Shown: positions 24,332 through 34,364, counted from the stretch's first letter. The stretch: 64,000 nucleotides of DNA from Candidatus Howiella intestinavium (GCA_904420585.1 CAJFVX010000003.1:45863-109862), one strand, 5' to 3'. The notes: generated by a model from the letters alone, not told the origin. A program made the numbers and translations.

Positions 24332-24343
24332 ATTGCCCCTCCT

Positions 24344-25360
24344 TCAGGCCGTGGGGGACAGCGGCCGAACAACCTCCGTCCCGTTTGCCGCCGCCTCATA
24401 AAAGCCGCCTGCCGTCTCTATAAGCAGCGTCCCGTCCTCCAAAACCTGCATACCCACCGCCGGTTCCGGCAGGGTGCAGACCGCTTCCCCGCCGCTGCTG
24501 TCGGCCGGCATCCGGTATACCTGCTGCCAGTCGGTGACCGTTTCGCCCGCCTCGATCGTCGACACAAAATAGTATAGGGCGTCTCCCCCGGCGGCCTGCA
24601 CCTGGATCTGTTCCCGGATTTGCCCGCTTTGAAGCCATACCGCCCGGCCATCTCCATTACCGTCGGTTTCGGCGGCCACCAGGCCGGCCGGCGTGGAAAA
24701 GAGATTGTCCAGCTGCCACTCCCCTTCCGTTTCATGCACCAATACCCCTTCTGTAAGGGTATTATCCTCCGCCGTCCCCTCTGCCTCCAAATCCCCGGCC
24801 GCAAATCGATAGAGCTGTCCGGCCCCATCAGATGCTTGCACATATGCAAAAATGGATTGGTCGTAGGCCCACAGACCGCCTATATCCTCTCCAATCAAAA
24901 AGGTGGTATCCTTTCCTGTATCCATATGATAGGCGCGCAGTTCCTCCGTTCTGTCCCGGCCGGCCACATAGTAGATGGTCTGGCCTAAGGGCACATAATC
25001 CCCAAGAGACATATCGGCCGGCAGCCGCAGGACGGTGGACAGCTTGTAATCCTCCAGCCGGAAAATCCCGATGGCATCGTCGGCCGTCCGTCCCAAAACG
25101 GCGTCGCCGCAGGCGTAATAGGGAAAATACAGCCCGTATTCGGTTTGCAGGGCCGCTCCCCTCTCCCTGTCCAGAAGCTCCAGCACCGAACCGTTTTCCA
25201 GATTCCTGGCATAAGCCAGTTTGTCCCCCGCCGCCACAAAGCTGCTGCTGCCGTTCACGCTGCCGCCGAAGGACAGCCCTTCCGCCGGATTGCCGCAGCC
25301 GGCCAACAGGCAGGCCCCCAGGACAAGGCAAAGCCCCGCCTGACCGATTTTTCTGCTCAT
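24344..25360 (-). CDS. Lipoprotein of unknown function, first gene of the ABC-2 operon
   Basis: 338 residues with a type II signal peptide: positive start, hydrophobic core, lipobox LLAGC with the lipidated cysteine near residue 22. The mature part has regularly spaced short beta-rich segments (for example QTIYYVAGRDR, LYYFVSTIEAGE, VYRMPADSSGG), which look like a beta-propeller or DUF5050-like fold. It is the promoter-proximal gene of the transporter operon and is divergent from the PadR cluster. A role as substrate receptor or sensor for the transporter is plausible but unproven. Confidence 0.7.
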   Translation of the reverse strand: MSRKIGQAGLCLVLGACLLAGCGNPAEGLSFGGSVNGSSSFVAAGDKLAYARNLENGSVLELLDRERGAALQTEYGLYFPYYACGDAVLGRTADDAIGIFRLEDYKLSTVLRLPADMSLGDYVPLGQTIYYVAGRDRTEELRAYHMDTGKDTTFLIGEDIGGLWAYDQSIFAYVQASDGAGQLYRFAAGDLEAEGTAEDNTLTEGVLVHETEGEWQLDNLFSTPAGLVAAETDGNGDGRAVWLQSGQIREQIQVQAAGGDALYYFVSTIEAGETVTDWQQVYRMPADSSGGEAVCTLPEPAVGMQVLEDGTLLIETAGGFYEAAANGTEVVRPLSPTA

Positions 25361-25432
25361 ATAACTCTCCCCCTCTGCAGGCGGGTACGGCGCGCGCCGC
25401 CACGCCTTTGTTTGAGATAGATTTATGTTTTT

Positions 25433-25461
25433 ATTTTATCATATCCCGCAATATTCGACAA
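25433..25461 (-). promoter_or_regulatory. Promoter of the lipoprotein/ABC-2 operon
   Basis: On the minus strand: -35 TTGTCG (25461-25456), 17-bp spacer, -10 TAAAAT (25438-25433). The lipoprotein ATG is about 75 bp downstream. Confidence 0.75.
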
Positions 25462-25575
25462 TATATTCCCTGAATGAATTACATTTTATCAGCTAAAGAT
25501 ACAAAAAGAACTGGTGCATCACTGTGCTTCCATTTTCTGCCCACATTTTCCGGATAAAAATTCGCGGTATACCCC

Positions 25576-25604
25576 TTGACACATAATACTATGTATTGTA
25601 TAGT
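25576..25604 (+). promoter_or_regulatory. Promoter of the padR-DUF1700-DUF4097 operon
   Basis: Consensus -35 TTGACA (25576-25581), 17-bp spacer, -10 TATAGT (25599-25604). Confidence 0.85.
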
Positions 25605-25610
25605 ATTATG
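25582..25610. promoter_or_regulatory. PadR operator, 11-bp perfect inverted repeat
   Basis: CATAATACTAT (25582-25592) and ATAGTATTATG (25600-25610) are exact complements around 7 nt. The repeat starts right after the -35 and covers the -10, and it contains the ATGTAT-type core typical of PadR sites. It predicts tight autorepression. Confidence 0.8.
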
Positions 25611-25627
25611 CAAAGGGAGGTGTCCGG

Positions 25628-25948
25628 ATGGACATACAGCTCAAGAAGGGGCTGCTGGAAACCTGCGTGCTGGCAGTCCTGAAAAAGGGCGATTCCTATG
25701 GCTATCAGATTATACGGGACATATCCACCTGTATCGAGATGACCGAATCCACCCTTTACCCCATTCTCAAGCGCCTGGAAGGGGCGGCTTGCCTGACCAC
25801 CTACTCGGTGGAGCACAACGGCCGGCTGCGGAAGTATTACCGCATCACCGACGCTGGCCGCAGCCGTATCCGGGAGTTTTTAGAGGAATGGGACGACGTC
25901 ATGCAGGTATATCACTTTATCGAGGAGGCGGATGGATATGAAGCGTGA
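25628..25948 (+). CDS. PadR family transcriptional regulator
   Basis: 106 residues, PadR subfamily 2 length. AAAGGGAGG precedes the ATG. The winged helix contains LLETCVLAVLKKGDSYGYQI, SESTLYPILKRLE-like TESTLYPILKRLE and the wing EHNGRLRKYYRITDAGR, with a short C-terminal dimerisation helix. The operator covers its own promoter. It is co-transcribed with DUF1700 and DUF4097 genes (overlapping starts), a very common Firmicutes trio connected with envelope stress. The effector ligand is unknown. Confidence 0.93.
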   Translation: MDIQLKKGLLETCVLAVLKKGDSYGYQIIRDISTCIEMTESTLYPILKRLEGAACLTTYSVEHNGRLRKYYRITDAGRSRIREFLEEWDDVMQVYHFIEEADGYEA

Positions 25949-26531
25949 TGAATGGTTCCAGGCCCTGGACAGGGCGCTGGCCGATTTTTCGGCGGAGGAG
26001 CGGGAAAAGACCCGGCTCTTCTATGAAGAAATGTATTCAGATTTGACAGAGGATGACTGTACGGAGGAAGAGGCCGTAGCCCGCCTGGGCGCTCCGGAGG
26101 AAATCGCCCGGGATTTGCGGGCGGAGTCTCCGGCCGACGCCGCCTTTGCGGGGCAGAGCGCCGGGCGCAAGGCCTTGATTATTATCCTGCTGGTGCTGGG
26201 TTTTCCCATCTGGGGTTCCCTGGCCCTGACGGCCGCCTGCCTGCTGCTTGTGGCCTATATTCTGATTTGGGTGCCGGTGCTTGTGCTGGCGGCGGTGGCG
26301 CTGGGCTGCCTGGCAGGCGCCATCGTCATGGCGGTGGCCTCCCCCTTCCTAATGGCCCACAACCCGGCCATGGGCCTGGTACAGCTGGGCATGGCGCTGG
26401 CCGGCCTTGGCGTGGGGCTCTTCTCCTTTGTGGGTTTTCTTTACAGCTGCAGGGCCATGGCGCGGCTGACCGTATGGCTGACCCGTAAGACAGCAAAGCT
26501 GCTGCGGAAAAACAGGAGGGATGCAAAATGA
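25938..26531 (+). CDS. DUF1700 family membrane protein
   Basis: 197 residues from the second ATG (25938), which is 9 nt after AGGAGG; an ATG at 25932 is only 3 nt away from it. It overlaps padR by 11 nt. The soluble N-terminus (about 1-70) has the DUF1700 pattern FSAEEREKTRLFYEEMYSD and ARLGAPEEIARDLRAE; three to four membrane helices follow (about 75-185), rich in Leu, Ala and Gly. The function of the family is not established; it travels with PadR and DUF4097. Confidence 0.85.
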   Translation: MKRDEWFQALDRALADFSAEEREKTRLFYEEMYSDLTEDDCTEEEAVARLGAPEEIARDLRAESPADAAFAGQSAGRKALIIILLVLGFPIWGSLALTAACLLLVAYILIWVPVLVLAAVALGCLAGAIVMAVASPFLMAHNPAMGLVQLGMALAGLGVGLFSFVGFLYSCRAMARLTVWLTRKTAKLLRKNRRDAK

Positions 26532-27508
26532 AACGTTTTCCGAAAAAGATTATTTTCATACTGGCGTCGGTCTGCCTGGGGCTGGGCATTATCATCTGCA
26601 CGGCAGGCTTTGCCATGGCCGGTTTTAACCTGGACCGCCTGTCCGGCCGGCAGGAAACGCGTTTTTCCGAAAGCTACGACCTGCCGGAGGGTCTGCTGCT
26701 GCATCTGTCCGACCTGGATGTGCAGCTGACCTCCGGCGCGGGGACCCAGGTGCAGGTCGAAGGGGAAAACTGCCGGCTGGATGTGACCCGGCGGACCGAC
26801 GGGACGCTGGTCATCCAGCAGGCGCGCACCAACCGGGCGTGGTATGAGATGATGGAGCTGTCCGGCTGGGAAAGAGGTCAGGTGACCGTCACTCTGCCGG
26901 AGAGTTTTTCCGGCGCCATACAGGTGGAGATGGACGGCGGAAATCTGACGGCGGAAAATCTGCCGAAGCTGCAGGCGCTGCGGGTGGAAAAGGGAGACGG
27001 CAAAACGACTCTCACTGGCCTGCAGACGGAGGTCGCCTGCTCGGTGGAGCAGGAGTATGGCAGCGTAATCCTGGAGCAGGTGTCGGCCGGCTCGGTTACC
27101 CTGGACCTGGATGACGGAGCGCTGAGCCTGACGGAAGTGGACGTGGCCGGGCAGTTAACCGTTCAAAAGGACATGGGCGCCATACAGATAAACCAGGTTG
27201 CGGCCGCCGCTTGCAAAATAGAAGCGGAGGACGGACAGATACAGCTGCAGGACAGCCGGATAGAGGGGGAATTTCAGGCCTATCTGGACATGGGCAACAT
27301 CCATTTTAACCGTTCCACCGCCGGGGTAATTTCCTGCGAGGTGGAGGACGGCAGTGTGACCGGCACCCTTCTGGGCGGCAGGGCGGATTATAAGGTGGGT
27401 GTGGAGATAGAGGACGGCAGTTCCAACCTCCAGACCAGCCATACAGGTGAGAAGGAAATCCGCATCAAGATAGATATGGGCCGGGTGGATTTGGATTTTG
27501 CGGAGTAG
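26528..27508 (+). CDS. DUF4097 family beta-strand-repeat protein
   Basis: 326 residues. The start overlaps the DUF1700 stop as ATGA. One N-terminal membrane helix (about 7-33) acts as a signal anchor; the rest is a right-handed beta-helix-like region with repeated turns (GAIQVEMDGGNLTAENLPKL, GSVTLDLDDGALSLTEVDVA, GAIQINQVAAA, GNIHFNRSTAG), which is the DUF4097/LiaX-like adhesin repeat fold. It is probably exposed outside the membrane. Related C-terminal DUF4097 domains occur in envelope-stress proteins, but no function can be assigned. Confidence 0.83.
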   Translation: MKRFPKKIIFILASVCLGLGIIICTAGFAMAGFNLDRLSGRQETRFSESYDLPEGLLLHLSDLDVQLTSGAGTQVQVEGENCRLDVTRRTDGTLVIQQARTNRAWYEMMELSGWERGQVTVTLPESFSGAIQVEMDGGNLTAENLPKLQALRVEKGDGKTTLTGLQTEVACSVEQEYGSVILEQVSAGSVTLDLDDGALSLTEVDVAGQLTVQKDMGAIQINQVAAAACKIEAEDGQIQLQDSRIEGEFQAYLDMGNIHFNRSTAGVISCEVEDGSVTGTLLGGRADYKVGVEIEDGSSNLQTSHTGEKEIRIKIDMGRVDLDFAE

Positions 27509-27532
27509 CCGCCGGCATGGAATCCATTCCTC

Positions 27533-27561
27533 TTGACAAACGCCGTCGGCCGCTATATAAT
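27533..27561 (+). promoter_or_regulatory. trp operon promoter
   Basis: Full consensus: -35 TTGACA (27533-27538), 17-bp spacer, -10 TATAAT (27556-27561). Confidence 0.92.
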
Positions 27562-27567
27562 AATATC

Positions 27568-27852
27568 AAATTGAATCGAAACCGTTGAAGCGGAGATAAA
27601 AACGTTCAGAGCACCTACAGAGAGTCCGGGGGGCTGGGAGCCGGATGGTAAGCGGGGCGTTAAATGGGCCGCGGAGGGCGCAGTCAAAGGCTTTCGGCCG
27701 AGTATTCTGCGACGTTGGGGCATACGTCAGTTGCCGGGGATATGTCAGTATCCTGCAAAGCGCGCGGCTTTGGCCGTGAATCAAGGTGGCACCGCGGAGT
27801 TTGGTTTTCCAACCCGTCCTTGACAAGATTCTTGTCGGGGACGGGTTTTTCT
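27568..27852 (+). promoter_or_regulatory. Tryptophan-specific T-box leader with terminator
   Basis: The hallmark T-box sequence AAGGTGGCACCGCG lies at 27783-27796, the strand that binds the uncharged tRNA acceptor end. In Stem I, GCGG (27590-27593) pairs with CCGC (27669-27672) and AACG (27601-27604) with CGTT (27658-27661). This leaves a specifier loop whose 3' side reads aaaTGGg, placing a UGG tryptophan codon at 27665-27667. A terminator stem (AACCCGTCC at 27811-27819 with GGACGGGTT at 27839-27847, then Ts) follows. Uncharged tRNA-Trp should stabilise the antiterminator and turn the operon on when tryptophan is scarce. Confidence 0.93.
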
Positions 27853-27881
27853 ATTGCCCGCCCCGGGAAAGAAGGCGCAAA

Positions 27882-29348
27882 ATGGTACCCAGTTTAGAAG
27901 AAGCGAAGGCGTTTGCCGCCCAAAGCGGCTGCAAACGCATCCCGGTGAGCCGGGAGCTCTACGCCGACCGGATAACGCCCATCGAAACCCTGCGGATTCT
28001 CATGGGGGTCAGCCGGCACTGCTTTATGCTGGAGAGCGTGGAGGACAACCAAAAGTGGGGGCGATACACCTTCCTGGGATTCGACCCCACCCTGGAGCTG
28101 ACCTGTTCCGACGGCCGGCTGCGCATCCGGAACGGCGGCGTGGAAGAGAGGGAAACCCGCCACCCGGGGGAGGCCATCCGGAAAATCCTGGCCGATTACC
28201 GCACTCCCCGGATGCCCGGCCTGCCCACCTTCACCGGGGGCCTGGTGGGGTATTTCTCCTACGATTACATCCAGTACGCCGAACCCAAGCTGCATTTCCA
28301 GGATACCGATGAGGACTTCCGGGACGTGGATTTGATGCTTTTTGACAAGGTCATCGCCTTTGACCACTACCGGCAGAAGATTATCCTTATGGCCGGGGCG
28401 TATACCGACGACCTGGAAGCCTCCTACCCGGCCGCCGTGGCGGCCCTTGACGATATGGCCCGGCTTTTGCGGGAGGGTAAGCCCGCCCCGTCGGCGCCCC
28501 TGCGTCTGAAAGAGGAGCTGCGTCCCCGTTTTTCCAGGGAAGCCTACGGGCAGATGGTAGAAAAGGCCCGGCACTACATCCGGGAGGGGGATATTTTCCA
28601 GGTGGTGCTCTCCAACCCATTGGAGGCCGCCGCCGAGGGCAGCCTGCTGGACGCCTACCGGGTGCTGCGCACCACCAACCCCTCTCCCTATATGTTTTAT
28701 TTCGCCAGCGACGATATCGAAATCGCCGGCGCCTCCCCCGAGACGCTGGTCAAGCTGGAGGACGGCGTCCTGCACACCTTCCCCTTAGCGGGCACCCGCC
28801 CCAGAGGGAAGACCGAAGAAGAGGACAAGGCCCTGGAAAGGGAACTGCTGGCCGACGAGAAGGAACTGTCCGAGCACAATATGCTGGTGGACCTGGGCCG
28901 GAACGACATCGGCCGCATCAGCCGTCTGGGTACGGTGCAGGTGGAAAAATACCTGTCCATCCAGCGGTATTCCCACGTTATGCATATCGGCTCCACCGTA
29001 TGCGGCCGCCTCCGGCCGGATAAGGACGCCGTGGACGCGGTGGACGCCATCCTGCCCGCCGGCACCCTTTCGGGGGCTCCCAAGCTGCGGGCCTGCCAGA
29101 TTATCCACGAGCTGGAGGGCGGCCGCCGGGGGGTATACGGCGGCGCCATCGGCTACCTGGACTTTTCGGGCAACCTGGATACCTGCATCGCCATCCGCCT
29201 GGCCTATAAAAAGAAGGGGCGGGTCTGCGTCCGGTCGGGGGCGGGCATCGTGGCCGACAGCCAGCCGGACAAGGAGTATAGGGAGTGCATCAACAAGGCC
29301 CGGGCGGTTGTGGAAGCCCTGAAAAGGGCGGAGGAGGGTCTGGAATGA
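27882..29348 (+). CDS. trpE: Anthranilate synthase component I TrpE
   Basis: 488 residues from the ATG at 27882, 30 nt after the T-box terminator; the longer frame from 27786 lies inside the leader and is rejected. The N-terminal part holds the tryptophan feedback site (MLES in place of LLES, about residue 48). The C-terminal chorismate-binding domain has PLAGTRPRGKTEEED, ELSEHNMLVDLGRNDIGR, AGTLSGAPK and CIAIR. It converts chorismate with TrpG-derived ammonia to anthranilate. It overlaps trpG by ATGA. Confidence 0.95.
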   Translation: MVPSLEEAKAFAAQSGCKRIPVSRELYADRITPIETLRILMGVSRHCFMLESVEDNQKWGRYTFLGFDPTLELTCSDGRLRIRNGGVEERETRHPGEAIRKILADYRTPRMPGLPTFTGGLVGYFSYDYIQYAEPKLHFQDTDEDFRDVDLMLFDKVIAFDHYRQKIILMAGAYTDDLEASYPAAVAALDDMARLLREGKPAPSAPLRLKEELRPRFSREAYGQMVEKARHYIREGDIFQVVLSNPLEAAAEGSLLDAYRVLRTTNPSPYMFYFASDDIEIAGASPETLVKLEDGVLHTFPLAGTRPRGKTEEEDKALERELLADEKELSEHNMLVDLGRNDIGRISRLGTVQVEKYLSIQRYSHVMHIGSTVCGRLRPDKDAVDAVDAILPAGTLSGAPKLRACQIIHELEGGRRGVYGGAIGYLDFSGNLDTCIAIRLAYKKKGRVCVRSGAGIVADSQPDKEYRECINKARAVVEALKRAEEGLE

Positions 29349-29929
29349 TTTTGCTGATTGATAACTACGACAGCTTCTCCTATAATGTATACCAGCTTAT
29401 CGGCGCCGCAGCGGCCGCCGGCGGCCAGAAGGTGCAGGTAGTCCGCAACGACGCCCTTACCACAGAGGATATAGCGGATTTGCACCCGGCGGCTCTGGTG
29501 CTTTCCCCCGGCCCCGGCCGGCCGGCCGACGCCGGCGTCTGTGAGGCGGCCATAAAAGCCTTTGCCGGGCAAATCCCCATTTTGGGCATCTGCCTCGGCC
29601 ATCAGGCCATCTGCGAGGCCTTGGGCGGCCGGGTGGGCTACGCAAAGCAGCTCATGCACGGCAAGGTGTCGGAAATCACTTTGGCGCCCGGCAGCCGCCT
29701 GTTCCGGGGCCTGCCGGAACGCATCCCGGTGGCCCGGTACCATTCCCTGGCCGCCGCCGAGCCCCTGCCGAACCTGCGGGTCACCGCCCGGGCGGCCGAC
29801 GGGGAAATTATGGCGGTGGAGCATGAGGAATACCCGGTGTACGGCCTGCAATTCCATCCCGAATCGGTTATGACGCCCCACGGGGCGCAGATTATCAGCA
29901 ATTTTCTGGAGGCGGTAAGCCATGATTAG
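29345..29929 (+). CDS. trpG: Anthranilate synthase component II (glutamine amidotransferase) TrpG
   Basis: 194 residues from the ATG at 29345, in an ATGA overlap with trpE. It is a class I glutamine amidotransferase: nucleophile in GICLGHQAI, oxyanion motif LSPGPGRP, and catalytic His-x-Glu in [11 protein letters not shown]. It supplies ammonia to TrpE; in many bacteria the same protein also serves para-aminobenzoate synthase (PabA). It is separate from trpD, unlike in enterobacteria, and overlaps it by 8 nt. Confidence 0.94.
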   Translation: MILLIDNYDSFSYNVYQLIGAAAAAGGQKVQVVRNDALTTEDIADLHPAALVLSPGPGRPADAGVCEAAIKAFAGQIPILGICLGHQAICEALGGRVGYAKQLMHGKVSEITLAPGSRLFRGLPERIPVARYHSLAAAEPLPNLRVTARAADGEIMAVEHEEYPVYGLQFHPESVMTPHGAQIISNFLEAVSHD

Positions 29930-30932
29930 AGACGCCATATTGAAGCTGGCCCGCAAGCAGGACCTTTCCTACGCCGAGGCCGAAGCGGTCATGAACGAGA
30001 TTATGGACGGGCAGGCAAGTCCCGTGCAGATGTCGGCCTATCTGACAGCCCTTTCCATGAAGGGGGAGACCATCGACGAAATCACCGCCTCGGCGGCGGG
30101 GATGCGCGCTCACTGTATCAAGCTGCTGCACGACATGGACGTGCTGGAAATTGTGGGCACCGGCGGCGACGGGGCCAACAGCTTCAACATCTCCACCACA
30201 TCCTCCCTGGTTATCGCGGCGGGGGGCGTGCCGGTGGCCAAGCACGGCAACCGGGCGGCCTCTTCCAAGTGTGGGGCGGCCGACGTGCTGGAGGCCCTGG
30301 GGGTGCAGATCACCCTGCCCCCGGAGAAGAGCACCGCCCTTCTGCGGCGCATCGGCATCTGCTTCCTGTTCGCCCAGAACTACCACATCGCCATGAAGTA
30401 CGTGGCCCCCATCCGGCGGGAGTTGGGCATCCGGACGGTCTTCAACATCCTGGGGCCCCTGTCCAACCCGGCCGGCGCCAACATGGAGCTTATGGGGGTC
30501 TACGACCAGGCCCTGGTGGAACCCCTTGCCCGGGTTATGGCCAATCTGGGGGTCAAGCGGGGCATGGTGGTCTACGGCCAGGACAGCCTGGACGAAATCT
30601 CCATGAGCGCCCCCACCAGCGTCTGCGAGGTAAAAGGCGGGGGCTTTACAAGCTATGAAATCACCCCCGAGCAGTTCGGCTTTGCCCGCTGCGACAAGGC
30701 TGAGCTTGCCGGGGGCAGCCCGGCCGAGAACGCCGCCATCACCCGCTCCATCCTGGACGGCCGGGAGAAGGGCCCCAAGCGGGGGGCGGTCTGCATGAAC
30801 GCCGGGGCAGCCCTCTACATCGCCGGCAAGGCCGACAGCCTGGAGGAAGGCGTCCGGCTGGCCGAATCGCTTATCGACAGCGGCGCCGCCCTTCGGAAAC
30901 TGGAGGACTTTATCCGGGAGAGCAACGCATGA
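29922..30932 (+). CDS. trpD: Anthranilate phosphoribosyltransferase TrpD
   Basis: 336 residues. The PRPP-binding glycine loop is [20 protein letters not shown] and the anthranilate/PRPP region is [21 protein letters not shown]. The metal-site region [11 protein letters not shown] follows. It joins anthranilate to phosphoribosyl pyrophosphate. Start and stop overlap both neighbours (8 nt with trpG, ATGA with trpC), typical of coupled translation. Confidence 0.95.
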   Translation: MIRDAILKLARKQDLSYAEAEAVMNEIMDGQASPVQMSAYLTALSMKGETIDEITASAAGMRAHCIKLLHDMDVLEIVGTGGDGANSFNISTTSSLVIAAGGVPVAKHGNRAASSKCGAADVLEALGVQITLPPEKSTALLRRIGICFLFAQNYHIAMKYVAPIRRELGIRTVFNILGPLSNPAGANMELMGVYDQALVEPLARVMANLGVKRGMVVYGQDSLDEISMSAPTSVCEVKGGGFTSYEITPEQFGFARCDKAELAGGSPAENAAITRSILDGREKGPKRGAVCMNAGAALYIAGKADSLEEGVRLAESLIDSGAALRKLEDFIRESNA

Positions 30933-31735
30933 ACATATTGGAAACCATCGCCGCCAAGGCAAGGGAGCGGGTAGCGGCGGCAAAAGAAGCCCTTCCCCTG
31001 GCCGCAATCAAGGAGCTAGCGGAGGAGAAGGCGGCGGCCGAACAGGCGGCCGGGGGCTTTGCCTTTCCCTTTGAGCAGGCCCTGCAGGGGCCGGACGTGG
31101 CCTTTATCTGCGAGGTCAAAAAGGCCTCCCCCTCCAAGGGGATTATCGCCGAAGACTTTCCCTATCTGCAGATTGCAAAGGACTATGAAGCCGCCGGGGC
31201 GGCCGCCATCTCCTGCCTGACCGAGCCTTACTGGTTCTTGGGCAGCGACCGGTATTTACAGGAGATAACCGGGGTCGTATCCATCCCGGTGCTGCGCAAG
31301 GACTTCACCGTAGACCCCTATATGATTTACGAGGCCAAGCTGCTGGGGGCGTCGGCCGTCCTTCTCATCTGCGCCCTTCTGGACGAGAAAACCCTGCGTT
31401 CCTACCGGCAGCTGGCCGATACACTGGGCCTTTCCTGCCTGGTGGAGGCCCACGACGAGGAGGAACTCCGCCGGGCGGCCGCCGCCGGGGCCCGGGTGGT
31501 AGGGGTCAACAACCGGAACTTAAAGAATTTCCAGGTGGACGTGGAAAACAGCCTGCGCCTGCGCCGTCTGGCCCCGCCGGATACCCTCTTCGTATCCGAA
31601 AGCGGCATCCGGGACGCTTCCGACATAGAGCGGCTGCGGCAGGAGGGGGTAAACGCCGTGCTTATCGGGGAAACCCTCATGCGGGCGGCGGATAAAAAGG
31701 CCGCTTTGGCGGGCCTGCGGGGGAGGGGCGGATGA
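30929..31735 (+). CDS. trpC: Indole-3-glycerol phosphate synthase TrpC
   Basis: 268 residues. (beta/alpha)8 barrel with [57 protein letters not shown] and [12 protein letters not shown], all classical TrpC signatures with the catalytic lysines and glutamates. It closes the indole ring of carboxyphenylaminodeoxyribulose phosphate. It is separate from TrpF, and linked to both neighbours by ATGA overlaps. Confidence 0.95.
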   Translation: MNILETIAAKARERVAAAKEALPLAAIKELAEEKAAAEQAAGGFAFPFEQALQGPDVAFICEVKKASPSKGIIAEDFPYLQIAKDYEAAGAAAISCLTEPYWFLGSDRYLQEITGVVSIPVLRKDFTVDPYMIYEAKLLGASAVLLICALLDEKTLRSYRQLADTLGLSCLVEAHDEEELRRAAAAGARVVGVNNRNLKNFQVDVENSLRLRRLAPPDTLFVSESGIRDASDIERLRQEGVNAVLIGETLMRAADKKAALAGLRGRGG

Positions 31736-32328
31736 GCAAAATCAAGATTTGCGGACTGAGCCGCATGGAGGATATTGCCGCCGTCAACCGCTGCCGGCCG
31801 GATTACATCGGCTTTGTCTTTGCCAAAAGCCGCCGGCAGGTGACGCCGGAAAGGGCGGGAGAGCTGAAAGGCGCTCTGGATGCCGGTATCCAGGCCGTGG
31901 GGGTCTTTGTGAACGCGCCGCCGGACGAAATCGCCGCCCTGGCCGGGGAAGGCCTTATGGATCTTGTCCAGCTCCACGGGGAGGAAGACGAGGCGGCTGT
32001 CCGGCAGGTAAAGGCCCTCACCGGCCTGCCGGTTATCAAGGCCCTGCGGGTGGACAGCCGGGAATCGGTTCGCCCCTGGCAGGACTCGGCGGCCGACTAC
32101 CTTTTGCTGGACAACGGCCCCGGGGGCACAGGGCAGCCCTTTGACTGGTCCCTGCTGCCCGAAATGCACCGGCCCTATTTTCTGGCCGGGGGGCTATGTA
32201 TCGAAAACCTGCCCGCCGCCCTGGCCCTTTCCCCATACTGCCTGGACGTATCCAGCGGTGCGGAGACCGGCGGGGTCAAGGACGCGGATAAAATAGAGCA
32301 AATTGTAAGAATGGTAAGAAAGGGGTAA
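31732..32328 (+). CDS. trpF: Phosphoribosylanthranilate isomerase TrpF
   Basis: 198 residues. The start KIKICGLSR holds the catalytic cysteine (KxCG motif), followed by [36 protein letters not shown] and [15 protein letters not shown] with the catalytic aspartate. It performs the Amadori rearrangement before TrpC. ATGA overlap with trpC and a 5-nt gap to trpB. Confidence 0.94.
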   Translation: MSKIKICGLSRMEDIAAVNRCRPDYIGFVFAKSRRQVTPERAGELKGALDAGIQAVGVFVNAPPDEIAALAGEGLMDLVQLHGEEDEAAVRQVKALTGLPVIKALRVDSRESVRPWQDSAADYLLLDNGPGGTGQPFDWSLLPEMHRPYFLAGGLCIENLPAALALSPYCLDVSSGAETGGVKDADKIEQIVRMVRKG

Positions 32329-32333
32329 ACAAC

Positions 32334-33518
32334 ATGTCCAAAGGACGTTTTGGCCTGCATGGGGGCCAGTACATACCCGAAACCCTCATGAACGCCGTCA
32401 TCGAACTGGAGGAAGCCTACAACCACTATAAGGACGACCCGCAGTTCAACCGGGAGCTGACCGACCTGCTAAACAACTACGCCGGCCGGCCCTCCCTGCT
32501 CTACCGGGCCGACCGCATGACGGCCGACCTGGGCGGGGCAAAAATCTATCTAAAGCGGGAGGACTTAAACCACACCGGCTCCCATAAAATCAACAACGTG
32601 CTGGGCCAGACTCTGCTGGCCAAGAAGATGGGCAAGACCCGGGTCATCGCCGAGACAGGCGCCGGCCAGCACGGGGTGGCCACCGCCACCGCCGCCGCCC
32701 TTATGGACATGGAGTGCGAAGTCTTCATGGGCAAGGAGGATACCGAGCGGCAGGCCCTCAACGTCTACCGCATGCGGCTGCTGGGTGCCAAGGTCCACGC
32801 CGTGACCACCGGTACGGCCACCCTGAAGGACGCGGTATCCGAGACCATGCGGGAGTGGACCCGCCGGGTGGATGACACCCATTATGTGCTGGGCTCGGTC
32901 ATGGGCCCCCATCCCTTCCCCACCATCGTCCGGGACTTCCAGGCGGTTATCTCCAAGGAGATAAAGGCCCAGATCCTGGAGGCCGAGGGCCGGCTGCCCG
33001 ACGCGGTGCTGGCCTGTGTGGGCGGCGGATCCAACGCCATCGGCGCCTTCTATCACTTTATCCCGGATGAGAGCGTGCGGCTCATCGGCTGCGAGGCGGC
33101 CGGCCGGGGCATCGATACCTTTGAAACCGCCGCCACCATCTCCACGGGCAAGCTGGGGATTTTCCACGGCATGAAGTCCTACTTCTGCCAGAACGAATAC
33201 GGCCAGATTGCCCCGGTCTACTCCATATCTGCCGGTCTGGACTACCCCGGCATCGGCCCGGAGCACGCCTATCTCCACGATTCCGGCCGGGCGGAGTACG
33301 TGGCCGTCACCGACGACGAGGCGGTAAACGCCTTTGAATACCTGTCCCGCATCGAGGGCATCATCCCGGCCATCGAGTCGGCCCACGCCGTGGCCTACGC
33401 CATGAAGCTGGCCCCCACCATGTCCCGGGACCAGATTATCGTCATCAACATTTCCGGCCGGGGCGACAAGGACTGCGCGGCCATCGCCCGGTACAGGGGG
33501 GAGGATATCCATGAGTAA
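32334..33518 (+). CDS. trpB: Tryptophan synthase beta chain TrpB
   Basis: 394 residues, TrpB1 type. The PLP lysine lies in [11 protein letters not shown] (about residue 86), the catalytic glutamate in [11 protein letters not shown], and the phosphate-binding loop is [17 protein letters not shown] lies ahead of the ATG. It condenses indole, channelled from TrpA, with serine to tryptophan. It overlaps trpA by 8 nt. Confidence 0.96.
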   Translation: MSKGRFGLHGGQYIPETLMNAVIELEEAYNHYKDDPQFNRELTDLLNNYAGRPSLLYRADRMTADLGGAKIYLKREDLNHTGSHKINNVLGQTLLAKKMGKTRVIAETGAGQHGVATATAAALMDMECEVFMGKEDTERQALNVYRMRLLGAKVHAVTTGTATLKDAVSETMREWTRRVDDTHYVLGSVMGPHPFPTIVRDFQAVISKEIKAQILEAEGRLPDAVLACVGGGSNAIGAFYHFIPDESVRLIGCEAAGRGIDTFETAATISTGKLGIFHGMKSYFCQNEYGQIAPVYSISAGLDYPGIGPEHAYLHDSGRAEYVAVTDDEAVNAFEYLSRIEGIIPAIESAHAVAYAMKLAPTMSRDQIIVINISGRGDKDCAAIARYRGEDIHE

Positions 33519-34299
33519 GATTGCGAACGCCTTCAAGAACGGCAAGGCCTTTATACCCTTTATCACCTGCGGCGACCCGGATGTGGACACCACGGTGGAA
33601 CTGGTCTGCGCCCTGGACGAGGCCGGGGCGGATTTGATCGAGCTGGGCATCCCCTTCTCCGACCCCACCGCCGAAGGGCCGGTTATCCAGGCCTCCACCC
33701 TGCGGGCCCTGTCCCAGGGGGTGACCACCGACCAGGTTTTTGACTGCGTGCGCAAAATCCGGCAGCGCACCGACATTCCCATGGTTTTCATGACCTACGC
33801 CAACGTGGTTTTCTCCTACGGCACCGACCGCTTCCTCTCCACCGCCGCCGAAATCGGCATGGACGGGATCATCCTGCCCGACGTGCCCTATGAGGAAAAG
33901 GCGGATTTCGAGCCCGCCTGCAAAAAGTACGGGCTGGCCCTCGTGCCCATGATAGCCCCCACTTCCCGGGAGCGGGTGGAGATGATCGCGGCCGAGGCGG
34001 AAGGCTTTATCTACTGCGTGTCCTCCATGGGGGTCACGGGGATGCGGGAGGAAATCCACACCAACGTGGGGGAAATCGTCCGCCACTGCAAGAAGGTCAA
34101 CCCGGATATCCCCTGCGCGGTGGGCTTCGGCATTTCCCGGCCCGACCAGGCGGTGGACATGGCCGCCCTGTCCGACGGGGCCATTGTGGGCTCGGCCATC
34201 GTCCGGCTGTGCGGGGAGTACGGCAGGGACTGTGTGCCCCATGTTGCCGCCTACGTCAAAACCATGAAGAACGCCCTGCGAAAGGCGTTTGAAGATTAA
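33511..34299 (+). CDS. trpA: Tryptophan synthase alpha chain TrpA
   Basis: 262 residues. TIM barrel with [15 protein letters not shown], the catalytic glutamate in [19 protein letters not shown], the catalytic aspartate in [13 protein letters not shown], and [11 protein letters not shown] and [11 protein letters not shown] for phosphate binding. It splits indole-glycerol phosphate and passes indole to TrpB. Last gene of trpEGDCFBA; a strong terminator follows. Confidence 0.95.
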   Translation: MSKIANAFKNGKAFIPFITCGDPDVDTTVELVCALDEAGADLIELGIPFSDPTAEGPVIQASTLRALSQGVTTDQVFDCVRKIRQRTDIPMVFMTYANVVFSYGTDRFLSTAAEIGMDGIILPDVPYEEKADFEPACKKYGLALVPMIAPTSRERVEMIAAEAEGFIYCVSSMGVTGMREEIHTNVGEIVRHCKKVNPDIPCAVGFGISRPDQAVDMAALSDGAIVGSAIVRLCGEYGRDCVPHVAAYVKTMKNALRKAFED

Positions 34300-34319
34300 C
34301 CGGAAACAGACAGCCTGAC

Positions 34320-34364
34320 CAGCGCCCCCGGCCGACAAGGCCGGGGGCGCTGGTCACTTTGTTA
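34320..34364 (+). terminator. Terminator of the trp operon
   Basis: A perfect 14-bp stem: CAGCGCCCCCGGCC (34320-34333), loop gacaa, complement at 34339-34352. The tail gtcactttgtt is only moderately T-rich. Confidence 0.75.

Noticed and set aside
25582..25610. Intrinsic terminator before padR
   Set aside because: The inverted repeat is AT-rich and lies between the -35 and the transcription start, so it is an operator rather than a terminator.
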